NCBI GenBank assembly: GCA_023079485.1
Contig: CM041084.1
Location: forward strand, 120,078,467-120,142,466
Reading direction: 5' to 3'
DNA: 64,000 nucleotides
Source: Archilochus colubris
Taxonomy: Eukaryota > Chordata > Aves > Apodiformes > Trochilidae
Notes under the pieces: model-generated
Told to the model about the DNA's origin: nothing
What the model saw: the letters and a program-made list of their open reading frames with translations, nothing else
Databases searched by the model: none
Position numbers and translations under genes: made by a program
Shown: positions 24,686-36,540 of the stretch, one piece after another
Numbering within the stretch: position 1 is the first letter of the stretch
How the letters are laid out: each line of letters opens with the position of its first letter

Positions 24686-26460
24686 AGAATGCCAATAGAT
24701 TAGATTGATTTCACAGAAATCCAAAAGGTTAAAGGGTTATTTCTTTTTTAGAAAAGCATGTGTAGATTTAGTTTGGTACCTTTAAATTTTTTTGCCTTGT
24801 TTTTAAAGACTCATGGCTGTCCATTTGCTTTGAGAAATGAGGTCCATTGCATAACACCACCATTTTTTTATGTGTTTTTTAGGTACAGAACTCAATCACA
24901 ATTGTATTGGCTGAATCTTTAGAGGCATTAAACCAGACACTGTTATTAAAAAGCAGACAATGGAAAGCATCACTACTCAAGTACTAAATTCTAGTGGCCC
25001 CTAATAAGATTTTTAAAGGCTCAAATTCCTGGATTTGACCCATTATTGATGTATTTTCAAGACAAAACTGTTGCTTTCCTCGTCTAGAATGGTATAAGCT
25101 CAGAATTTAAACTCATGACATTTTTATGGTGCTTTTTAGAACTGCGAAATAGAAAGTTTCTGTGCTCTTGTTCTCAGATCATAATTGGTCTGATGGCCTC
25201 AAAACACACAAACCTTTCATTTAGTTTTGTAAAGAGAACATTAGACTTCTGTCAATAGTAACCTGAAAGAACCACAACTTTCTAAATCTGCTTTATTTCA
25301 GTAGAAATTAAATTGAAAATCAAGAAACAATCCATCTGGTTAATTTGAGAATAGGGAAAAAACCATTACTAATGACTACTAATGACAATTTCAGGACTAC
25401 TTTGGTGCTTAACCTTCAGGTTTTCCTCAGAATACAGTTATTTTCTGTTAGAAAATAAGCTTTTGCTCATATTACAAGGCATTTTAAAATTTACACAGGT
25501 TAATGGAAGAGACATAAACTTTTGATAGTTAAACTGCACTCTATAGAGTTCCCCTGATCATGAAGTGTGAGAAAAAAAGACTGAAATGGTTGCAATTCAG
25601 TATTATCTCCATATGTCCTGCCAGAAAAATGGAACCCAGACTGGAAAAAGATTTTATGATTCCTCCAGCTTTTGGCACCTTATCATTTGGCAGTCAGGTT
25701 GTAAATTCTTTAAGAATCCCTTGTGCTGACAATCCATATAAATTATATTTGAAATTTCTTTCTGGCCAGCAGGAAAAGAGAGGGAATATCCCTCAGGTTA
25801 TATGTTTAGCTCACAACATCAATAGTTATTCAAATCACTGGGCTGTTCATCATGCTGCAAATTCACTACAGCTTCGATACATCATCATGTAAATCAGGAA
25901 TTATCTTAGATACAGTATTCAAGGTAATAAATTTTTTCCCTAAGAGTGAATGGTAATATGGGAATCTAATAGCTCTGTGAACATAAACATTTTTTTTTCA
26001 TATAAGGTGCTCTTACATAATTAAAATGGTGCTTAAAGGTATGGATCATTTAAGAAGCAAACTACAGTTGTTTTTTTTTGCCATATTCAATAAGAAATGT
26101 TTTTTCTGAAGATATTGAAGATTGGAAAATGACGACATTACTATGCCTTCTATCTGACCTCAAGTGAAAAAAAATGTTCAGTGTTTATAGAGTCCTTTTC
26201 CCCCTCTCACTATATATTTTCCTCGTTTCTTTTTTAGATTTTGTCATAATTCTATGGGTGGGGATCTATCTGCTTTTTCAGAAAAGAAAATCTGTGTAAC
26301 ACATCTTGCAGTGAACTTACCAATATAACATTTCTTTCATATGATGCTAAATACATGTTATAATTGAGATATAAATTTCTATCTGTTTCAACTTCTAATG
26401 CTATGAAACTACAAAGAACTCTACATCATTTTGATCTATTTTGTAATATCTATGCATTTA

Positions 26461-26466
26461 AATAAA
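26461..26466 (+). terminator. PI15: Candidate distal PI15 poly(A) signal
   Basis: AATAAA followed directly by AATAAG-like sequence, and about 30-70 bases later by T- and GT-rich sequence. It is the hexamer with the best downstream context among those after the PI15 stop, but it would imply a 3' UTR of about 5.7 kb. Confidence 0.3.
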
Positions 26467-28611
26467 TAAGTAAAATCAGTACCTACACTTCATGTTTTTG
26501 AGGCATCTTTTCTTGGTTTTATTGTGGTTGATATGTTCCCTGAAGAAGACAAGTTTTCAGGGAGACAGTGAAAGAAAGACATATTTGAACTGAACTTAAA
26601 TTCTCTTTGAATATATTAATATAAGTGTGTATGCTTTACATCTGAGCTTCATTATATACTTGAAATCTGTCATTATTTATCCACCTATATGGATAGAAGC
26701 CTAGCTTTTGGTATTGAGAGCCTGAACTCTTCATCGGAATTAGTGGTCAGGGGATGTTCTCCTATGTGTTACTGTCCAAGAAGAAAAATCTGAACTCTGA
26801 CCAAAGGAGATATCCCTAGAAAATCGAGAGGTAAAATGGTCAATTTGGCAAAATTTTCCTCTATGGAAGGAACTGTGCTCCAGTCAGAAACGAGAAATTC
26901 TTCAGAACCCCAATAATTATTCTTCCTCCCAAAGTGGTACCAAAGGACATGGAGGAGATGATCTTTATCTCTTACCTGTTATGGAGGGTGGATGTAGTTG
27001 GGGTTTGCAGTCTCAGGTGGGGGGACTGGAATTCAGTCAGAAAGTCCACAAGTCAAGCAAAGCATGAGGTGCTGTGAACTGTGACTTCAGCAGGAGGGAC
27101 TTTTCAGGAGGCCGCAAGTCTCTGTGTTATAGTAGTACCATGGTTTGGAGTGCCTTTATGTTTTTGCACAGTGGTTATTGTCAGTCTTAGAACCTCTCAG
27201 GTAAACCATTAAATATAGTTTTCTTTATTTTTCTGAGACAATGTCTACTGAACCAGCAGAGCATATGTTCACAGCGTGACAACATCATGTATCCACAGAC
27301 AGTCACTGTGGAATCCCAGCCATTTACAGCCTGGGAGAGAGGCAGACAACTTTTATATGAAATTATACAGTGCCCGAGAGCCAAGTTACATCAAAGTTTT
27401 TGGGTTGTCTTTCTTTTTAAGTCTCCAAGTGCCCAGTCATTGTAACATCAGAGACATTAATTTCATATTTGATATATTTTTTTTAATTTTATTTCTGCTT
27501 GTTTTATTTCACATTAGTAACTCAATAACTGAAAATTACTTGGCCATCCAGGCAAGGTTTTGCTCTGTCTTGAACATCTTGCCTTGTGTTAGACTGGGGA
27601 CTACTGTTGTATTCTGTATACATATGACAGGCCTTTGCACCAACATCACGAAAACATGTAATGAAAAATAACATAAGGAGTTCTCCTTCGCAGATAATAG
27701 AGATTTAGAATAGCTTTCCTCAGCTCAGCAGTGCTTATACCTTTTTTACCTTTCTGTGGGTTTTCACCCTGAGCTTTAGCTCCATAATTTTGAATTCCCT
27801 TTTCATCTGAAGCAAGACAGGTTTATTTGATTTTGTCTGCAAAATCTAGCACTGGACTTGCTCCACTGCTTTTTTTTTTTTTGTCAAAAAGGTTTGAAAG
27901 TATGTCTGTAAGCCCACAACTCTCTGAGGTCTTGCTCAGTTTGCAGCCCATACATCTGCAGCTACTACCTTAGAGTGCTGTTTTGTGGTCTTTTGTAGAC
28001 ATTGGCAACAGCGAGGTGATGGTAGTTTCAACCAAAAGGACCTTGCATAATTTGGAAAATTTTTGCACCTAGGTCACATCCAAAGACTGCTCTCTAACTG
28101 GATGTATTGAAATTAACTTTTATTAATAGCCACAGCATGAGTCTTGACCATACTGTCATAATAGAATGTAGAACAGGGCACAGAGAGGAAAGTACTATTA
28201 ATTAGTAGTAAAAGTATATTTGCTTTATTAAAGTACCATTTTGTCTTCTCTAAACTTTTTATGTCCCTGTATTTGTTTAGGCATTATAGAACCCTCACCT
28301 TGCTGTTCTAAGTTGAATTTACTTTCAGCATCATTTTTTTTGCAGTATTCTTCAAAGAGTATTTGTATTTCCTCCTTGTTTGACAGAATAAATGTATTCA
28401 TAAATTCTTCACACTTTCAGTGATCTACCTGCAAATCTTGCCATATAAACTCTTCATGTTTGATATTTTCATTATGCAGAATTATTTTTTTTATATACTT
28501 TTTTGCCTTCTCTCAAAATCTCCAGCTCTTTCCATGGCTGTGTGAGCTTCTAGTCATCCTTTTCTTCACTCCTCCCAAGTATAAAGTGTTCTTTACAAGT
28601 TATAAAGTGTT

Positions 28612-28637
28612 CATAGTAAGTTAGTTCACTTACTATG
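28612..28637. repeat. Perfect inverted repeat, 10-bp arms, 6-base loop
   Basis: CATAGTAAGT at 28612-28621 and ACTTACTATG at 28628-28637 are exact reverse complements around TAGTTC. Just before it, ATAAAGTGTTC occurs twice (about 28581 and 28602). No T-run or other sign of a transcribed RNA follows. Confidence 0.8.
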
Positions 28638-31600
28638 CTGTATACCACCAACATTTTCTATTTGCCAGTGAAAAACATATGTGCCAAACATAGCTGAGAT
28701 GTCAGTCTGCAAAAAAACAGTGTCTCCCTACGGGTGTGTTCAATGTGCACAGACATGTGGTCTTTTTTCCTATGGTCAATGCCAGAATCCTGCTGATACA
28801 TAAGACATGGAAAAAATATTTGGCTTTAGCCCTCTCCTGAAGGATTTTTCCCCTCGCAGGTAGTGGAAAATATTCTTCTTTTACATATCTGTTTGATTAG
28901 TTTGGGTATGTGTATAAGGAAAAATAAACACGCTATTTTTTAGTGAGTGGATCTATTTGATCCGTTTTTCTAACCCCAGTGTAGTCATCCAGAGATGTAT
29001 ACAAAAATGTAATGCCTGAGAAATGTGCAGCTCAGTGAGCTGGGGGAAGGGGATGCTCCAAGTGTGGCTCAAAACAGAAGGTGACTTTGGCAGTCCCAGA
29101 ATACTTTTATTTCCTTGCTGAAGAAGTCCACATGGGCTCTGCAGCTGGACCTCACGAGGGTGTTGCAACATTTACATCTCCAGAGTCTGTTTCACTTCCT
29201 TCCCCAGCCATATCATAAACTCTTCACACTGAAGTAGCCTTGATGGTGCTATAGCTCCAGCAAAATGTCTGAATGTAATATCTTTCAAACTGTATCATTA
29301 TTCAGAAGTCATCTGTTTCATTTCTGGGACCTTATATGGTATCTTTGGAAATTCAGTTTATGGTGATGGCACTTTTCATGGGAACAGAGGTTGTGGCACA
29401 GCCTGGCTGGATGATGCACAGCAGTGGAAGATCCTCAAAGACTTGAAACCAGTGTCAGATTCCTCACTCATTTTGCTTTTCTTCTCTCCAAAGCATGAAC
29501 TTTCTTCATAAGACCAAAAGACCAACATGCTTTTAATAAAATAAATAAACCTTTACCCAGGTTCTATTAATGTTTCTATAATTTTCATCATTTCTTCACC
29601 TAGTTTTGTAATTAATTTGCTCTTTTGAGGGAATAAGTTCCATCTGAATTATATCAACTTATCTGCTATTACTTGTAGATTCTCTGACAAAGCTGTGAGT
29701 GTTTCAGCAGAAATGGAAGTAAACATTTTTACTGTTTTCTTTTATTTGTATCCATTTATTATCTTTCTATGTCAAAAAATTTTTTTCACTAGAGTCTGAA
29801 ATCCCTGATATATACATGGACTTTTAATCTTTCTTGGCTCTTTTCATTTCTTTAATTTTTTAAAAATTTTTTTTAAAATTCCTCCATACATGATATTTAA
29901 ATTTCTTTTTACTTTTATGTCACTTGTGGCTTCAGGTGTTTCACAAAGGTTTATGGTGGTCAACATAGCTTTTGATGCAGATAATTCTGTCTCTGGTTAT
30001 TTACTTGCCCTCACACATCATCTCTCTGTGTCATCTTTATATGCCTGTCACTCATGCTCTATGAATGCTGATGTCATTAGATCACCTTTGTATTTGATAA
30101 CTTTGACCCTGCTGCTTGCAGGAGATCAATTGATCAATTTTAACTTTTCTTTTTGTTTTCTTTTTCTTCTCCTGAGTTGATAACTCCATGCCTGTGGATG
30201 CTATTGTCATTTATGTGTGTGTGCATTGCTTTGGAGTCAAACAGCAGCCCTTTGAAATCATGGAAGTTTTCTTCATTCCATTGAAGCTGGAATACCTCCT
30301 CCACTCAGCTGAGGACTTCTGCTTTCCCAGACCTTTTTAAAGCAGTAAAATTTCACCTCAGCAAAAGAGAGGGAACTTTAAGGATGCCTGCAAGCTCTAT
30401 CCACTTACCCAAAAAGTGTATAAGGATAGGATAGACAAAGAGGGGTTACAAAATGCAGAAAATACATCTGGAAGGAGCAAAATGCCAGCTGACTGAAGCT
30501 AAGCAAGCAAAAAATATAATTTTAACTTATGGGTTTTGGAAATTTCTACTTCAGCACATGCTGTTTATTCAAGTTTGTGTACAGTGAAGATACCATAATG
30601 TGGAGCTCACTCTAAATGGAGAAACTTTTATTTCTGGCAGCTGCATTTACCAAAGAAACAGTCTTTAAACCAAAGAGTACAAAATAAGTAAAATATGTGT
30701 TTTGGGTAAAAAAATTAACTGCATTAATAGTCCTGATTTTCTAAACAATGCTGTTTGTGTTCTGAAAATCTCTTGCCCCTGGTTGGTGGTATCAGAAATG
30801 AGTTTGTACTATAAATTCACAAAATCATACTTATTTATTAAACATATTTTCTTCAACCACATTTTATCGCTTCTAAGATATTTTCTTCCACCTCAAATAG
30901 TGATATGGTATATCCTTTTCAATGGTTTCCTTGTCATTGTTAAAACAGCCTTTTGGAGTCTTCACCAATCAGAAAATACTTGTTCTTAAAACCACAACAT
31001 GTTTTACTGTTTATTGTCTTATAAATTATATGTTTTCAAATCAAAAGGATAGTTTGAACTGGTGGTTAAAATGCTATTTATATTACATGTTTTTTTAAAA
31101 TTGCTCACCACTCTATAAGTGAAGATCTTATTCTGAGAGATATTAGAATAATAGCCCATGAACCACAAGGTAGAATATTTGCGTAAAAGAAAGGCAAAAT
31201 CTTAGAAATTCACTTCTTTATTTAAAGAGCTACTTAGACATAATATAAGTTTCTAAATCCAATAAAGTTATAATTCATTCTTCCTACCAGAAATGTCTGC
31301 ATATGCTAGTGTAGAAGCAGAGCCTGTTCACCTCTTTCCAATGGTGAAAGCAAAACCGAATTTTGACATCCAAAACATGAAAGGCCAGAGCCTTCTTCCC
31401 AGGAAGAAACAGAGCTTCAGAGCATTGAGTTTGCTCCTTCTTCTGGTTCAGGAGAAGAAAAGAGACTCAAATGGTAGCAGAAAGTGCTGCATCTATAAAT
31501 GTTTAGGGCTTTTTTCATAGTTTTTGTTTCCTAGATAACCCGTACATGGATCAGGAGCCTGAAAATTAGTTTTCTTCTCATCCTGAAGGGATTCAGCTCC

Positions 31601-34600
31601 TCTCTCGCACTTTCAGTAGACTCCAAATTTAACATTTACATGTGAAGAACAGGTTTGTTAAAAGGCAGGTAGGCAAGCACCGAGAAGCCACTGCTGCACA
31701 GATAAGTAGGCAAGAGTCATGCCAGAGGCTGAAGGGAAAAAAGAAACAGGGCTCTGAGCACCTAACTAGAAAAGTTACAAAACCCAGCACTTCCTCTCAG
31801 GACTGTGGCTGCTGTGGATGGTGATTTTGGCACTCAAAATTTTTAACATTATGCATTTGGTCTTAAGTATAGATTGTAAAATAAAGTATTCCCAGGAGCA
31901 CAGACTGCTGTGGAACAATGTGTGCCTCACCAGAGAGGAGGGATATCACTTTCTCTCTAATCCTTACATAAGCTGGGTGACCCCTAAAAGAAGGAAGGAG
32001 AAGCAAACACAAATGCTTGGTAAAATTTGTAACAAGTATGCCCTCTTGGGAGTCTTTTAAATTTAAAATGAAGGAATGCCTCAACAGATAAGCATGGGTC
32101 TTAACCCACATAAAAGGTGAGTAAAAAAATTGATCTCTCTTGTGGTATGGTCAAAGAAGGTCAGATTTTATCTGTTTTATTCCAGCTTGGTAGTTGAAAG
32201 GGCTGATGACTGTATTTAGTGGAATTAATGGTGAAGTAAGATAATACAATGGTAAAGTCATGGTGGCAAAACAGAGACTGCTATTTATCTCTGTGTGTAA
32301 AAGTATATGCAGATCTGTATGTATTCCTAAGTTTTCACATTCCTCATCCATGAAAAGTTTGGCAAATCTTAACATTACTACAAAAAGTATATACCAGTTT
32401 ATAGCATTTACTTCATAACTTTTTTCCTCCTGTCCCTTAGCCAAGCCTCACCATGTGTGTGCATTAGAAAACCTTGAAAAAAGCCAGCTGAGGACTGAAA
32501 TGTTGGGAATTTGCCCTCTTCACCCTTATGAATAAATCTTGCTTTAAAAGCAAGGAAAAAATCCTCTTGGCTTGGAATATCTCAGCATGCTGACTGTGCA
32601 CAAACCAAGGCTGGAATAATCATGCATTACTGTGATTTGTTTTTGCATTGACTCCTTGTCATGTTTTTTAAAAAAAGAATAAAAGTATTATAATTTCTTA
32701 TTGCTGAGCACCACGTGCTTGCCAGATAGTTAAGGAGGGCCAGCTGTTAGCTGTCAGGAGATGCTAGTGGAAGGACTGGTAGACTTTTTTTTATGCATTC
32801 AGAAAGGCATAAAATGAATTCAGAAAACTATAGCATTCCTGCAAGTAGTACAGCATTTGCTTGCCTTAAGAAGCAGTGCTAGGAAAAAAAATCAACGCAA
32901 TTTCAGCTGTCTTTTTAGAGAAGAGGAGAAAGGCAGAAAAATATGCAGTATGTGATGAGTTAATTGTTTATAGACCACCAGTGAGTGGTGTACAAGCTAT
33001 GCTTTGAGAACTGTTTCTGTAAATTATGCCAAATAAAAGTACGGTCTGATAAAACAAAATAAAAAAGGCTCAGTCTGCATCTACTCACTCATAAGATGTG
33101 CAATGAAAGCACCAGTGCTCATTATGCTGCTACTCTTGGCACCAAAGTTCATGAAAATGGAAGGTTCATGTAGAGAGGTTAGAGTGGAAAGAACCTTCTG
33201 TCAGAAAACCTAAGTTCAAGTGCTATCAAAGTTTTTGGTAAAGTAACTATTGCTACGGGGTGATTTTTGTCTCTGGTTCAGCTCTGCCCATCTGTGTATG
33301 TCATGGGGACAGAACCACAGGTTTCTCCCTTTCCTGTCATGCTCCACCACAACTGATAGGGTCTGAGAGATCTGATTAGAAAATGGAACATGGATGAGGA
33401 AGTCCAACACTTCATTAGCAAAACACTTATAGTACCTGAGGAGGCCCAGAGCAAGACTGGAGAGCTTCTGCTTTGTAACCACAAAGAGGCTTTTTTCACA
33501 GACTTTAACATTCTGACTCTCCTCCCCTCTACCTCTTCTGTGGAAAATGTACCTGAGAAGGGAATCTCACAAGGCAACACCTCAGGATTTGTGCTTCTTT
33601 AGATTTAGGGTCTGCTAGCAAGATCCCAGATCTTTTTTCCTCCTGATGCTTGGCTCTCACTGTTCTGTACAAGGTGCAGCTTGGAAGGACCTAAAACATT
33701 CCCACAGAAATGACCACCCTTCAGGTCTAAGTCCTCCATCACTCTCTTTCTTCCTGACATTGTGAAGAAGACAAAAAATTTGTCGTTTATCTCCAATAAC
33801 AAAACCAGTATCTGGCTACCAAAATTCTAGGTGGAGTTTAAAAAAAAACTACAAAAAGTTAGAGAGGAAACTTTTTTTTTTTTTCCCCCTGAGGAAACAA
33901 TTTTACTAAGGAGGTAATGAAGAAATAAACAGTTGCTCTTTATTTGAGTTGTAGGAGGCAGACACTTGCTAGAAGAGGTGAGATGCACACTATCTTGTGC
34001 CCTGTGGTCCTTGTAGACATAGCCATGGGACAGTAAACTTGTTGCAGTTGAAAAATAAGTCTATAGAAGTCATTGCACTTTGAATTAAGAGGTAAGATGA
34101 CTGTGAGTATAGTCAATGACATCATGGCAATATTAACATCTGAAATACTTAGCAAAGATGCATGTTCATAACGTGTCAGAAAAAGACTTGTTTAAATACA
34201 GCTGGATAAATAGCTTACGTAGATAAAGAGGAAAGAGATTACAGATGCTAGCATCTGGACAGTCTCAGTCTTGACATGGTCCACTGGAAATTAAATAGAC
34301 AAATCTGTACCAAATAAACTTTAGATCCCTTTTTTCCCTGAATAATTTACTGCTTCTTCAGCAAGGCTGAAATTTTCTTTTGAGATCTACATTTTTTGAG
34401 AAGAGAAATTAGTTAATTTATTAGGAAGAATCTTACTCATATTTTTAAATCAGTTCTGATACTCTACATGCATGGGTTCAGATATGTTTAAAAAAAACCA
34501 CATGCCACTTCTTCAGCAAGTAGCTTCCCTTTGTATTTCTGAAGTTTAAAAGCTGCATACATCTGAACTGTGCACCTAGACCTTTTATATTCTAAAAAGG

Positions 34601-35964
34601 GGAAGTGAGATCCTACTACTTTTTTTATTTTGATTTCTCTCACTCTCTCCCTGAAGCAGAAGTTTCTCTCAAAAAGAAAGGAAAAGACATAAATCTGACT
34701 AGATAAAGGGATTAGAACTTGAGAAGAAAATAAAAAATACAGTTTTGGAAACATTTGCACATAGATAAGGTTGCTGATATATTGTGCATTAAAAATTAAT
34801 CTGGTTGATCAGTAAGAGTAAGGAGAAGCAAGAAGGATAAAACTGCAGTACTCTATAAACAAAGCAGGATGGGAATGAGGCAGACAGAGCCTGGAAGCCA
34901 AGAAAAGGCAGAAATCAGAGAAAGTGAGAGAAAGAGGAATAGCATGAAAGGTAGGAGGCAGAACAAACATAGAGATGATAGAAACAGACCTGTTAGATTT
35001 GACTGAAATGAAAGTTAAATGAAACCTCTATCTTAGCTTGCAAAGGTAAACCACTTTTGGTAAAATAATTTGTAATCTCTGTAACTTGTAATTCTATGGC
35101 CCCCTTTTTTTCATACCAAAATAAACTTTCTCCCCCATTCTGTATCACTCTATCATTAGGACTGTTATTGCAACTTTTCATTTTGAAAAACATTCAGCCC
35201 TCTATTAGCCAGTCAGGGACAGAAGATTTATTTTATCCTATTTTAAAAAGAAAATGGCTTTAGAAGCCAAAGTTTACAGAAGAAAAGGGCAGCAGAGCAG
35301 TTCAAATACACACCACTTTTTCCAAATGCAGTCAAGGTACAAGATAAGTCAGTCACATGAAGCCCAAGACAGAACTGAACAAAAGAAAAAAAGTGATATA
35401 TTGTTGATACTGGTCCTTCCTTCTCTTGGTGACAGTTTAAGTATCTATTGGGTCTTCTGCAGGTCTAAATTCTATTGTGTGATACCTTGTCTATATGTCA
35501 GCAAGTAAACAAAAAGAACATCAAAATTACAAGTAAATATGAGGCTAGCTTTAGACTGAAATGTGTACCCCATGCAAGGGTAAGACATGGCTCCTCCTTC
35601 CTCCAATATGAATGTTCACAACATTCACTACTACCTGATTTCATTCTTTAAGACATCTCACCTCTTTCCTGGACATCTGGCTTGCTTCCTTTCCCTGAAA
35701 TCAGCTCCTGTTTAAAGAAATGTAGGAGAATTTAAATATTCTCATTTCAGGTTTTCATATCAGTTGCGCAGGCATTAAGGTGGCCACCTAGTTGCCTGAC
35801 CATTTTACACCAGGTTTATACCTCTGAGGTTTATTTTGTTCCTTTCAGCCTTATTTGACATCTGTAGAGAAAAACTAGAGGACTTAGATATTTGTTTCTC
35901 TCTCTGCTTACTCATTGTTTTGCTCTCCTGCTGCAGAACTGAGAGTCAATATCACCAGTTTCTG

Positions 35965-36014
35965 GTGACTTAGGATATTCAGTATTTCAGTGACTTAGGA
36001 TATTCAGTATGTCA
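35965..36014. repeat. 25-bp tandem duplication
   Basis: Two adjacent 25-bp copies beginning GTGACTTAGGATATTCAGTA, at 35965-35989 and 35990-36014, differ at one base (TTTCA against TGTCA). This looks like a recent local duplication. Confidence 0.85.
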
Positions 36015-36232
36015 GTCAAGCTTCAAGGGCTGTCTAAGATGCCCCCCTTGGAGAGGGCATTGCCATTGGCCTTGGTGGGAAAAAGACCTGTTATAGCCAA
36101 CCTTTCAAAATTCAGAATGAGAAAAAAGAACAAGTTCTAGCTTGTATTCAGTATCATATATGAATCATAATAATCTGCTGCTAAAAGAGTTTTATTGAGG
36201 AGATGATTCATTCATGTACTCAACCATTAGTT

Positions 36233-36257
36233 CAATCAATCAATCAATCAATCAATC
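36233..36257. repeat. (CAAT)6 microsatellite
   Basis: Six uninterrupted CAAT units, likely polymorphic in length. It lies about 270 bp upstream of the main CR1 copy. Confidence 0.9.
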
Positions 36258-36501
36258 CTTATTTTGGAAAAGAAGATATGGATCATACTTGAGTTTGTAA
36301 ATATTTCTACCAGGGAAGACTTTTGGCAAAGGAGGAAGAGTCATAATGCCCCAGTTTCCTCATGTGGTGTTCATGTGCTTTGTTTTCAGGAGAACGAAGA
36401 AGCTGACAGTTCAGCCATTGACATTACAGTGACATCTCCCCTTAGTCTGCACCATATAACCGTCCCTCCACTATCTGCATTTGTGTAGAGCAAAGGGAAA
36501 G

Positions 36502-36540
36502 GGATATGATGCATTGGATATGATGCAAAGGAATATGATG
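36502..36540 (+). repeat. 14-bp repeats at the 5' junction of the main CR1
   Basis: GGATATGATGCATT (36502-36515) and GGATATGATGCAAA (36516-36529) precede GGAATATGATGG (36530 onward), which is the first clear CR1 sequence. The two upstream copies look derived from the element's own truncated end. Confidence 0.7.

Larger units (their letters stand above)
20733..26490 (+). other. PI15: Candidate PI15 3' UTR and downstream flank
   Basis: AT-rich sequence without CR1 or LTR copies follows the stop. AATAAA hexamers at 21696-21701, 21826-21831, 22854-22859, 23318-23323 and 26461-26466 could each end the transcript. The last is followed by a T/GT-rich stretch (TTTTTG, then TTGTGGTTGATATG), the kind of sequence that promotes cleavage. 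Which site is used cannot be told from sequence. The open frames here (for example 25560-25892) have no similarity I recognise. Confidence 0.4.
26491..36501. other. Intergenic sequence, no gene recognised
   Basis: AT-rich, nearly free of recognisable mobile elements. Notable small structures are a perfect 10-bp inverted repeat at 28612-28637, a 25-bp tandem duplication at 35965-36014 and a (CAAT)6 microsatellite at 36233-36257. The longest open frame (27276-27671, + strand, 131 codons) has a hydrophobic stretch but no similarity I recognise. Confidence 0.55.

Noticed and set aside
27276..27671. 131-codon + frame with a hydrophobic segment
   Set aside because: The hydrophobic part is due to T-rich DNA. 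There is no similarity and no neighbouring exon signals.
33150..33250. Possible ancient tRNA-derived SINE (words like CAGAAAACCTAAGTTCAAGTGCT)
   Set aside because: It resembles a SINE core only over about 30 bases. Without a library alignment this is too short to call.
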